In this document: positions 1 through 5,368 of the stretch, one piece after another
Layout of the letters: each line of letters opens with the position of its first letter
How positions within the stretch are numbered: position 1 is the first letter of the stretch
Assembly: GCA_003476885.1 (NCBI GenBank)
Contig: DMUR01000092.1
Location: 1,370-6,737, forward strand
DNA length: 5,368 nucleotides
Direction: 5' to 3'
DNA from: Chloroflexota bacterium
Lineage (GTDB): Bacteria > Chloroflexota > Limnocylindria > Limnocylindrales > Limnocylindraceae
The notes under the pieces: model-generated
Seen by the model: only the letters and a program-made list of their open reading frames with translations
What the model was told of the DNA's origin: nothing
Database searches by the model: none
Made by a program: the position numbers and the translations under genes

Positions 1-114
1 ATGAAGACCGAAGTCTGCTCGAACTGCCACCCGTTCTTTACGGGGAAGCAGATCTTGCTCGACACCGCTGGACAGGTGGAGCGATTCCAGAAGCGCCTCG
101 GGCGCTCGCGCTGA
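1..114 (+). CDS. rpmE: Large ribosomal subunit protein bL31, C-terminal part (5' end outside window)
   Basis: Encodes the last 37 residues of bL31, a small protein of the 50S subunit that lies at the bridge to the 30S subunit. The visible segment contains [13 protein letters not shown] followed by [14 protein letters not shown], which is the conserved C-terminal half of bL31. The Cys-x-x-Cys pair (residues 6 and 9 of the visible part) is the second half of the zinc site of the 'C+' form; the first cysteine pair would lie upstream of the window. The ATG at position 1 is very unlikely to be the true start: full-length bL31 is about 66-70 residues, and the normal N-terminal half is missing, so the reading frame should continue upstream. 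The gene ends with TGA at 112-114, only 5 nt before the first possible start of the next gene. Identification rests on recognising the family motif and is strong; the extent upstream cannot be seen. Confidence 0.95.
   Translation: MKTEVCSNCHPFFTGKQILLDTAGQVERFQKRLGRSR
93..105 (+). other. Small potential hairpin at the 3' end of rpmE
   Basis: GCGCC (93-97) and GGCGC (101-105) are complementary across a 3-nt TCG loop, and A92/T106 can extend the stem to 6 bp. It lies in the last codons of rpmE, just upstream of the stronger palindrome at 123-141. Alone it could be chance in GC-rich coding sequence; it is recorded because two hairpins follow each other at this junction. Confidence 0.3.
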
Positions 115-119
115 TCTCC

Positions 120-1151
120 ATGCGACGCCACTGTGGCGTCGTTGCTCGACGCGCATCACACCTCATCGCACTGGCGCTCGCGGCTGTCGCTGCGCCCACT
201 CGCACGTTGGCGTATGGCGGACAGGCGCTTGTAGACGGCATCCTGATGCGCGGACCGATGCACATCGGTGTGGCGATTCGCGTTCCAGACGGCAGCATCC
301 TCACCACGAGCGAGCAGCTTCCTAACGGACGAGTGCGCCAGCTTGCGGCGCGACTCCCGATTGCGCGCGGTGTGGTGATCCTTGTTGAGACGCTGATCCT
401 TGGGAGTCGATGGTTGATGCACAGCGCAGAGATATCGACTGGCCAGGCGAGCATTGGCGTCAAGAGCAGTAGATCCGACCGCGCGATCTCAGGCGTGACG
501 GTGGTGCTTACCTTTGCCTTTGTGATTGCGCTTTTCAATATCATCCCCGCACTCGGCGCATCGTTTGCGCTTGGCGCTGCCGGGTTTGATTCACTGCTTG
601 CGGAGCGCGTGTTGGACGGCGTGTTGCAGATCGGTGTACTTCTTGCGTATCTCACGCTTGCTGGGCGTAGTCGCGACATTGATCGAACATATCGATATCA
701 CGGAGCAGAGCACCGGGCGATCCACGCGCTGGAGAACGGCGCCGCGTTGACGCGCGCCGAACTCACTCGATGGCCAACAGCGCACCCGCGTTGCGGCACC
801 GAGTTCCTCGTTGTGGTGATCCTTGTCAGCCTGGTGAGCTTCTCGCTTCTTGGCCGACTCGATGCGCTCGCTACTGTGGCGAGCCGCGTGATCGGCATCC
901 CGCTCGTTGCGGGAGTCTCCTACGAAATCTTGCGACTCCTTGGGAAGTACCGCACCAATCCGATCGCCCGTGCGTTGGCCGCCCCCGGACTCGCCGTGCA
1001 GCGAATCACCACGCGCAAGCCTGACGACGAGATGCATGACGTGGCCATTGCCGCGCTCACGGTGGCGGTAGAGGCGGAAGGCGGAAGCGCACCCGCAGGA
1101 TCCGAGCGCCCGGCGTGGGGGAGCCTGACGGCGGAGGCGCCACATGGCTGA
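120..1151 (+). CDS. DUF1385 / YqhQ-family multispanning membrane protein
   Basis: Protein of unknown function belonging to the DUF1385 (YqhQ-like) family. The family signatures are clear: YGGQALVDGILMRGP at residues 32-46, YHGAEHRAIHALE at 193-205, HPRCGT at 222-227, and the C-terminal AVQRITTRKPDDEMHDVAIAAL at about 292-312. The conserved His, Glu and Cys residues suggest a metal- or redox-active site, but that is inference. Hydrophobic stretches at about 124-150, 163-180, 228-244 and 255-273 look like membrane segments, with a further amphipathic or membrane-associated region at 81-100. The start is uncertain: ATG at 120 is the only ATG upstream of the conserved core, but it has no good Shine-Dalgarno, adds about 31 residues before the YGGQ motif that normally begins near the N-terminus, and lies on a palindrome. 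TTG at 207 is an alternative. The 3' end overlaps prfA by 8 nt, implying co-translation. The position between rpmE and prfA is the usual one for this family in several phyla. Confidence 0.9.
   Translation: MRRHCGVVARRASHLIALALAAVAAPTRTLAYGGQALVDGILMRGPMHIGVAIRVPDGSILTTSEQLPNGRVRQLAARLPIARGVVILVETLILGSRWLMHSAEISTGQASIGVKSSRSDRAISGVTVVLTFAFVIALFNIIPALGASFALGAAGFDSLLAERVLDGVLQIGVLLAYLTLAGRSRDIDRTYRYHGAEHRAIHALENGAALTRAELTRWPTAHPRCGTEFLVVVILVSLVSFSLLGRLDALATVASRVIGIPLVAGVSYEILRLLGKYRTNPIARALAAPGLAVQRITTRKPDDEMHDVAIAALTVAVEAEGGSAPAGSERPAWGSLTAEAPHG
123..141 (+). promoter_or_regulatory. Perfect interrupted palindrome after rpmE (possible hairpin, attenuator or operator)
   Basis: CGACGCCAC (123-131) and GTGGCGTCG (133-141) are exact reverse complements separated by a single T; G122 and T142 could add a G-U pair in RNA. 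As RNA this would fold as a 7-bp GC-rich stem with a 5-nt loop. It begins 9 nt after the rpmE stop codon. The following bases (TTGCTCGACG) are not a U-tract, so it is not a classical intrinsic terminator. It could be an RNA processing or stabilising hairpin, a weak attenuator, or a DNA site for a dimeric regulator. It coincides with codons 2-8 of the longest DUF1385 frame. Confidence 0.5.
1133..1137 (+). promoter_or_regulatory. Shine-Dalgarno sequence of prfA
   Basis: GGAGG lies 6 nt upstream of the ATG at 1144 and fixes that start. It is inside the 3' end of the DUF1385 gene, so ribosomes finishing that gene pass over it, consistent with coupled translation. Confidence 0.8.
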
Positions 1152-2229
1152 CCTCGCACAACTTGAGGCACGACTAGCGATCGCACTGCGCACCCGAGCG
1201 GAGCTAGAGGAGCAGCTCACACAGCCAGAGGTGCTTGCAGACCACACGGCGCTTGCACGAATCGGGCGCGAACTTTCGCGCACCGCACCGCTCGCAGAAA
1301 CGGCGGCGGCTCTCACAGACGCACGTGCACGTCAGACGGATGCAAAGGGGATGGAGCTTGACCCTGGCGCGGACGCGGAGATGCGGGCTCTTGCCGCTGC
1401 AGAGCGAGCCGCCGCGGAGGAGATTGAGCGCGACATTATTGAGCGACTTCCCGCACTCCTCCTTGATCCAGATCCGAACGACGGAAAGGACGTGCTCATT
1501 GAGGTTCGTCCTGGGGCGGGTGGTGACGAAGCGGGGATCTTCGCCGGTGAACTCTTCCGTGCATACCTGCGGTACGCCGAACGACGCGGCTGGAAGGTTG
1601 AAGTAGACGGACTGAGCGAGACGGCACTCGGTGGCGTGCGTGAGGCGATGGCCGAGGTGAGTGGGACCGGTGCATGGGCCGCCTTCAAATGGGAGTCGGG
1701 GGTGCATCGCATTCAGCGCGTCCCCGCCACCGAATCTTCTGGACGCATCCACACCAGCACCGCCACGGTGGTGGTACTCCCAGTCGCAGAGGCGGTGGAC
1801 TTCGTCATTCCAGAGGGTGACATTCGCATTGATGTGAAGCGCGCCTCCGGCCACGGCGGTCAAGGCGTCAACACCACAGACTCCGCCGTTCGCATCACGC
1901 ACATTCCGAGCGGCACGGTGGTTGAAATGCAAGACGAGCGCAGCCAGTTGCGCAATAAAGAGAAGGGGCTCGCAATCTTGCGCAGCAGACTCCTAGCCGC
2001 AGAAGAGGAGCGTAAGCGCAGTGCGAACTCTGTTGCTCGCAAGGCGCTCATTGGAAGCGGCGATCGAAGCGAAAAGATTCGCACCTACAACGGTCCGCAG
2101 AATCGCGTAACCGATCATCGCATTGGACTAGACAAGTTTGATGTCGATGGCGTGTTGAGCGGCGACCTCTCCGTCTTTCATGATGCACTTGCTGCCGCCG
2201 AGCAGGCGGAGCGTCTGGCGGGCGAGTGA
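1144..2229 (+). CDS. prfA: Peptide chain release factor 1 (RF1)
   Basis: RF1 reads UAA and UAG stop codons in the ribosomal A site and triggers hydrolysis of the peptidyl-tRNA ester. The 361-residue length is normal for the family (E. coli 360). An N-terminal helical domain (about 1-110) precedes the core, which begins with VLIEVRPGAGGDEAGIFAGEL (117-137). The stop-codon recognition tripeptide is PAT at 194-196 in HRIQRVPATESSGRIHTS, which marks RF1 rather than RF2 (SPF). The catalytic GGQ is at 238-240, followed by GVNTTDSAVRITHIPSG; the C-terminal part carries NRVTDHRIG, also typical. The context GHGGQG differs slightly from the common GAGGQH/GPGGQS, but the GGQ itself is intact. The start is supported by GGAGG 6 nt upstream. 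The gene overlaps the preceding one by 8 nt and prmC by 4 nt. The next product, PrmC, is expected to methylate Gln240. Confidence 0.98.
   Translation: MADLAQLEARLAIALRTRAELEEQLTQPEVLADHTALARIGRELSRTAPLAETAAALTDARARQTDAKGMELDPGADAEMRALAAAERAAAEEIERDIIERLPALLLDPDPNDGKDVLIEVRPGAGGDEAGIFAGELFRAYLRYAERRGWKVEVDGLSETALGGVREAMAEVSGTGAWAAFKWESGVHRIQRVPATESSGRIHTSTATVVVLPVAEAVDFVIPEGDIRIDVKRASGHGGQGVNTTDSAVRITHIPSGTVVEMQDERSQLRNKEKGLAILRSRLLAAEEERKRSANSVARKALIGSGDRSEKIRTYNGPQNRVTDHRIGLDKFDVDGVLSGDLSVFHDALAAAEQAERLAGE
2226..2229 (+). other. GTGA stop/start overlap of prfA and prmC
   Basis: The bases GTGA hold both the GTG start of prmC and the TGA stop of prfA. There is no well-spaced Shine-Dalgarno: GGAG at 2208-2211 is 14 nt from the GTG, which is too far. 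Initiation of prmC therefore probably relies on ribosomes that have just terminated on prfA. Confidence 0.75.
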
Positions 2230-3347
2230 ACGACCGAGATATCCAAAACGATCGACTCATCCACAGCGAAGCGGACGGACCAGCACTGCTACGCACCGCC
2301 ACGGACGCACTTGAAGCTGCAGGGAGTTCGAGCCCGCGCCTCGATGCAGAACTTCTCCTCGCCGCACTGCTCGGTACGCGTGTTGCCACGTTGCGCACCG
2401 CAGTCGCTGCTGGATTTCCACTCCCACTACCGAGCAGCGCACTCTTGCCCGAACCAGAACCACTCAGCGAGCGACACCCTGAGCTTTCGGAAGCGCTGCG
2501 CGCGGCACGCGCCGCGCTCGCCGCAGGTGACGCACCCGCCGCACTCGCAGCGCTGGTGAGTGAACGCGCGAAGGGCCGACCAGTGAGTCATCTCACCGGC
2601 ACGCGCGGTTTTCGTGCACTCGAACTTCTTGTCACACCAGATGTGTTGGACCCGCGTCCAGAGAGCGAACTCCTTGTTGAGACGGCACTCGCCTATTTGG
2701 CTGACCGCGCCGCTGCCGCGCGCACACTGGGACGTGCACCTCAACCACTGAACGCTGCGGAGATTGGCACGGGGAGCGGGGCGATTGCGCTCGCGCTTGT
2801 GACCGAGTCACCCGTCCCTCTGCGCTTTACCGCCACCGACCTTTCGGGGGATGCGCTCGCAGTTGCACGAGCAAACGCGCTCCGTTCCGGCGTTGCATCG
2901 CGAGTGACGTTCTTGCACGGCGATCTTGCTGAACCACTCCTTGCGGGCCGTGCCCCAGGGGATCCACCGCACCTTGATCTCCTTGTCGCCAACCTCCCGT
3001 ATGTGCCGACGGCCGAAGTGGATGCGGCAAAAGACGCCGCCCGCTTCCAGCGCGCAGGACAGCGGGACGAGACCGCCGCCCCGCTTAGCCTCGCCGAAGT
3101 GGCGATCGCCGCCGAGCCGCGCATGGCGCTCGACGGCGGGAGCGACGGCCTTGAGTGCATTCGCCGCCTGATCGCCGAGCTTCCACGACTCCTTCGCCCA
3201 GGTGGTGCGGCGGCACTCGAGTTTGGCGATGGTCAAGCCGACGCGGTGAGCGCACTCGTCGCCGGCCTCGGCCTTGGGTGGCGCTGCAGCATTCGCGGAG
3301 ATCTCTCGGGACGCGCACGCGTCGCGGAGATCCGCCGTAGCGGCTAG
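2226..3347 (+). CDS. prmC: Peptide chain release factor N5-glutamine methyltransferase
   Basis: PrmC (HemK) transfers a methyl group from SAM to the side-chain amide of the GGQ glutamine in release factors, raising termination efficiency. The start is GTG at 2226, inside a GTGA overlap with the prfA stop. Residues 20-60 form the start of the N-terminal substrate-recognition domain (SSSPRLDAELLLAALLGT). KGRPVSHLTGTRGF (116-129) and LLVTPDVLDPRPESELLVE (134-152) match the family linker region. The SAM-binding motif I is EIGTGSGAIALAL (179-191). The catalytic motif is NLPY at 256-259, where most PrmC proteins have NPPY. EPRMALDGGSDGL (297-309) and LRPGGAAALEFG (323-334) complete the methyltransferase fold. 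At 373 residues it is much longer than the usual ~280: extra sequence lies at about 62-112 (proline- then alanine-rich) and about 264-295. Position next to prfA and overall motifs support PrmC over other N-methyltransferases. Confidence 0.93.
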   Translation: MNDRDIQNDRLIHSEADGPALLRTATDALEAAGSSSPRLDAELLLAALLGTRVATLRTAVAAGFPLPLPSSALLPEPEPLSERHPELSEALRAARAALAAGDAPAALAALVSERAKGRPVSHLTGTRGFRALELLVTPDVLDPRPESELLVETALAYLADRAAAARTLGRAPQPLNAAEIGTGSGAIALALVTESPVPLRFTATDLSGDALAVARANALRSGVASRVTFLHGDLAEPLLAGRAPGDPPHLDLLVANLPYVPTAEVDAAKDAARFQRAGQRDETAAPLSLAEVAIAAEPRMALDGGSDGLECIRRLIAELPRLLRPGGAAALEFGDGQADAVSALVAGLGLGWRCSIRGDLSGRARVAEIRRSG

Positions 3348-3356
3348 GTTGAGCAG

Positions 3357-4214
3357 ATGAGTGATTCACCGATCAAGTTGCTGGTCATGGATCTTGATGG
3401 CACGCTGCTCCCCCATGGCGGTGCGATCTCCGTGCGCACCGCTGCCGCAATCCGTGCGGCACGCGAGCGCGGGGTGATCACCACGATCTCCTCGGGTCGA
3501 AACATCCCAAGCTTTATTGAGTACGCACGAACTGCGGGCGTGAATGGACCGCTCATTGGCATGCAAGGAGCGATCGCGCGCGAGCTGCCAGCACCTGGCG
3601 AGACCGGGAGCGGCGCGCTGCTTCGGCATGTGCCGTTCACTTCAACACTTGCCGCACGTGCCGTTGAGTGGTGCCGACAGAATGATCTTTGGGGACACGC
3701 CGTCATTCAAGACGACTACGCTTTTGATGCAACCGACCCGCACTACGAAACGTATCAAGGCTGGCTTGCGGGTAACTCTGTTGAGCGTCTGCACTCGATC
3801 AAGGATCTCGCGCATCACCTGCGTCAAAAAAACGATGAGATCTCCAAAATCGTCGCGCACGCGCCCGCCGGTCACCCAGAGACGGTGTTGGAGCAAGCAC
3901 GCGAAGCCTTTGGTGGAGAGCTCGACATCACGATCAGCCACCCCGAGTACTTGGAGTTCACTGCACCTGGCGTCAATAAAGGGACGGCCCTCGCGTGGCT
4001 TGCGTCGCGCCTCAACATCCCGCTCGCGGAGACCATGGCGATTGGCGACCAGCACAACGACCTTGAGATGCTGCTCGCCGCAGGCCACGGCGTGGCGATG
4101 CATGGCGCCCCTGAGCCAGTTCAGCGCGCCGCACGCTACCTCGCACCACCGAGCGAAGCGGACGGCGCCGCGCGAATGATTGAGCGCCTGATTCTCGGTT
4201 TGGACGGAGAATAG
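3357..4214 (+). CDS. Cof-type HAD-IIB family hydrolase (probable sugar- or metabolite-phosphate phosphatase)
   Basis: A soluble 285-residue phosphatase of the haloacid dehalogenase superfamily, Cof/YidA-like (subclass IIB). All four HAD motifs are visible: motif I LLVMDLDGTLL with nucleophile Asp12 and acid/base Asp14; motif II TISSGR with Ser46; motif III Lys208 in GVNKGTALAWL; motif IV IGDQHNDLEML with Asp231 and Asp235 binding Mg2+. The C-terminal GVAMHGAPEPVQRAARYLAPPSEADGAARMIERLI is the standard Cof ending. The C2-type cap lies between motifs II and III (about residues 82-195). The substrate cannot be read from sequence; relatives act on sugar phosphates, flavin phosphates or pyridoxal phosphate. 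The ATG start is 9 nt after the prmC stop, with only a weak purine stretch upstream, so coupling to prmC is likely. glyA follows after 4 nt. A PLP phosphatase next to the PLP enzyme GlyA would be attractive but is speculation. Confidence 0.92.
   Translation: MSDSPIKLLVMDLDGTLLPHGGAISVRTAAAIRAARERGVITTISSGRNIPSFIEYARTAGVNGPLIGMQGAIARELPAPGETGSGALLRHVPFTSTLAARAVEWCRQNDLWGHAVIQDDYAFDATDPHYETYQGWLAGNSVERLHSIKDLAHHLRQKNDEISKIVAHAPAGHPETVLEQAREAFGGELDITISHPEYLEFTAPGVNKGTALAWLASRLNIPLAETMAIGDQHNDLEMLLAAGHGVAMHGAPEPVQRAARYLAPPSEADGAARMIERLILGLDGE
4206..4210 (+). promoter_or_regulatory. Shine-Dalgarno sequence of glyA
   Basis: GGAGA sits 8 nt before the ATG at 4219, within the last codons of the HAD hydrolase gene whose TAG stop (4212-4214) lies in the spacer. 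It supports ATG 4219 as the glyA start. Confidence 0.7.
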
Positions 4215-4218
4215 GGGC

Positions 4219-5368
4219 ATGAATTCGCGACCCACACCAGAGGAGATCCAGGCGCAGCGAGATCCGCGTGCCGATCAGTCGCTGCGCGAGGTTGACCCTG
4301 CGCTGAACGCGATCCTTGAACGCGAAGCGGTGCGCCAGCGCGATCATATTGAGCTGATCGCCTCTGAGAATTACGCCTACGCCGCAGTTCGCGAGGCACA
4401 GGGAACGATTCTCACCAACAAGTACGCCGAGGGATACCCCGGGAAGCGCTACTACGCCGGGTGTGAACACATTGACTCCGTTGAAGATCTCGCCCGCACA
4501 CGCGCGCTGCAACTCTTCCCTGGGAGCGAGCATGTGAACGTGCAGCCACACTCTGGAGCCTCCGCGAACATCGCCGCATTCGATACGTTGATGAAGCCAG
4601 GTGATCCGTTTGTTGCCATGAGCCTCTCCCAAGGCGGTCACCTTTCGCACGGCGCCTCTGTCAACGTCTCTGGGAAGTGGTTCACGCCGCACTTCTACGG
4701 CGTGCGCGAAGACGACGGCCTCATTGATTGGGAGGGCGTCGAGCGCGCCGTCGCCGAGGCGAAGCCGAAGGTGCTGATCGCTGGCGCATCCGCGTACCCA
4801 CGCACACTCGACTTCAAACGATTCGCAGAGATCGCCCACGCTGCGGGGGCAAAACTGATGGTGGACATGGCGCACATTTCAGGCGTGATTGCGGCAGGGC
4901 TCCACCCTTCACCATTCCCGCACGCAGACGTTGTCACCAGCACCACGCACAAGACGCTGCGTGGTCCGCGCGGTGGAATCGCCTTTGGTCGCGGCGCAGA
5001 CGGCGCCGCCATTGATAAGAGTGTCTTCCCTGGGAGCCAGGGCGGCCCACTGATGCACGTTATTGGTGCAAAGGCGGTCGCCTTCTCACTCGCACGTGAA
5101 CCAGAATTCCGAAGTTATATGAAGCGCACGCTCCAGAACGCGCAGGTGCTCGCCGCCGCACTGAAGTCGAACGGATTCGGCGTGGTGACCGGCGGAACAG
5201 ATAATCACCTCATCCTCTGCGACGTCACACCACTCGGTGTCACTGGGAAAGAGGCGACCGCCGCGCTAGAAACCGCAGGGATCACGATCAACAAGAACAG
5301 CATTCCGGGTGAAACGCGTTCGCCGATGGTGACGAGCGGCGTTCGCTACGGCACGCCTGCAGCGACCA
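4219..5368 (+). CDS. glyA: Serine hydroxymethyltransferase, N-terminal ~383 residues (3' end outside window)
   Basis: A PLP enzyme that interconverts serine and tetrahydrofolate with glycine and 5,10-methylene-tetrahydrofolate, the main source of one-carbon units. The frame is open from ATG 4219 to the window edge with no stop. Recognisable blocks: HIELIASENYA (residues 43-53, substrate serine-binding Ser49), NKYAEGYPGKRYYAGCE (67-83), NVQPHSGASAN (107-117), QGGHLSHGA (138-146), VDMAHISG (215-222, with Asp216 for the PLP ring nitrogen and His219), and STTHKTLRGPRGG with the PLP-binding Lys at 245. Further on come FPGSQGGPLMHVI, GGTDNHLILCD and TINKNSIPGETRSPMVTSGVRYGTPA, where Arg376 should bind the substrate carboxylate. 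E. coli GlyA has 417 residues, so about 45-50 are probably missing. The N-terminus is about 14 residues longer than in E. coli, with a charged stretch. The start is supported by GGAGA 8 nt upstream. Confidence 0.97.
   Translation, partial: MNSRPTPEEIQAQRDPRADQSLREVDPALNAILEREAVRQRDHIELIASENYAYAAVREAQGTILTNKYAEGYPGKRYYAGCEHIDSVEDLARTRALQLFPGSEHVNVQPHSGASANIAAFDTLMKPGDPFVAMSLSQGGHLSHGASVNVSGKWFTPHFYGVREDDGLIDWEGVERAVAEAKPKVLIAGASAYPRTLDFKRFAEIAHAAGAKLMVDMAHISGVIAAGLHPSPFPHADVVTSTTHKTLRGPRGGIAFGRGADGAAIDKSVFPGSQGGPLMHVIGAKAVAFSLAREPEFRSYMKRTLQNAQVLAAALKSNGFGVVTGGTDNHLILCDVTPLGVTGKEATAALETAGITINKNSIPGETRSPMVTSGVRYGTPAAT

Noticed and set aside
1..114. Position 1 ATG as a true start of a short 37-residue protein
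   Set aside because: The sequence is the C-terminal half of bL31; the N-terminal half of the family domain is missing, so the gene starts upstream of the window.
123..150. Rho-independent terminator after rpmE
   Set aside because: The stem is GC-rich and perfect, but no T-run follows, and the downstream genes are tightly packed; recorded as a palindrome instead.
38..679. Open frame on the - strand (213 codons) opposite DUF1385
   Set aside because: The + strand frame carries clear DUF1385 family motifs; the antisense translation has no recognisable domain.
591..1316. Open frame on the - strand (241 codons) opposite DUF1385 and prfA
   Set aside because: Serine/arginine-rich low-information translation with no motif; it mirrors the codon usage of the real genes on the other strand.
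3544..4179. Second + strand open frame (211 codons) inside the HAD gene
   Set aside because: It is fully contained in the HAD gene, and the HAD frame has all four catalytic motifs.
4012..4875. Long open frame on the - strand (287 codons) across the HAD/glyA junction
   Set aside because: It lies opposite two well-identified genes, has arginine/histidine-rich composition without recognisable motifs, and long antisense frames are common in GC-rich coding sequence.
1..5368. Mobile element, CRISPR array, defence or biosynthetic system
   Set aside because: All coding space is explained by conserved housekeeping genes with no direct repeats, transposase, integrase or atypical composition noticed.

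Overview
The window is a compact, single-strand block of housekeeping genes from a moderately GC-rich bacterium (about 60% GC by eye). Five genes all read on the + strand, in this order: the 3' end of rpmE (ribosomal protein bL31), a DUF1385/YqhQ-family membrane protein, prfA (peptide chain release factor 1), prmC (release factor glutamine methyltransferase), a Cof-type HAD-superfamily hydrolase, and the first ~383 codons of glyA (serine hydroxymethyltransferase). That is six coding features in all, the first and last cut by the window edges. Gene junctions are 5, -8, -4, 9 and 4 nt, so the block is almost certainly one operon or part of one. No promoter, tRNA, rRNA, CRISPR array, insertion sequence or phage feature was found, and no gene-free stretch exceeds 300 bases.

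The order rpmE - DUF1385 - prfA - prmC is, from general knowledge, characteristic of Chloroflexota and of Firmicutes and relatives. The base composition and alanine/arginine-rich proteins make a Chloroflexota (possibly uncultivated, streamlined freshwater type) origin the most natural guess. This is inference and was not tested by a search.

Functionally, bL31, RF1 and PrmC belong to translation: PrmC methylates the Gln of the GGQ motif in RF1, and the two genes are joined by a GTGA stop/start overlap. GlyA supplies glycine and one-carbon units (formyl-Met initiation, purines, thymidylate, methionine and hence SAM, the cofactor PrmC uses). The HAD hydrolase probably dephosphorylates a small metabolite. 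DUF1385 has no settled function.

The points most worth a second look are modest. There is a perfect interrupted palindrome right after the rpmE stop that overlaps the nominal DUF1385 start. PrmC is unusually long, with two insertions and an NLPY rather than NPPY catalytic motif. A HAD phosphatase sits between prmC and glyA. I do not see evidence for a new defence, mobile or biosynthetic system here.
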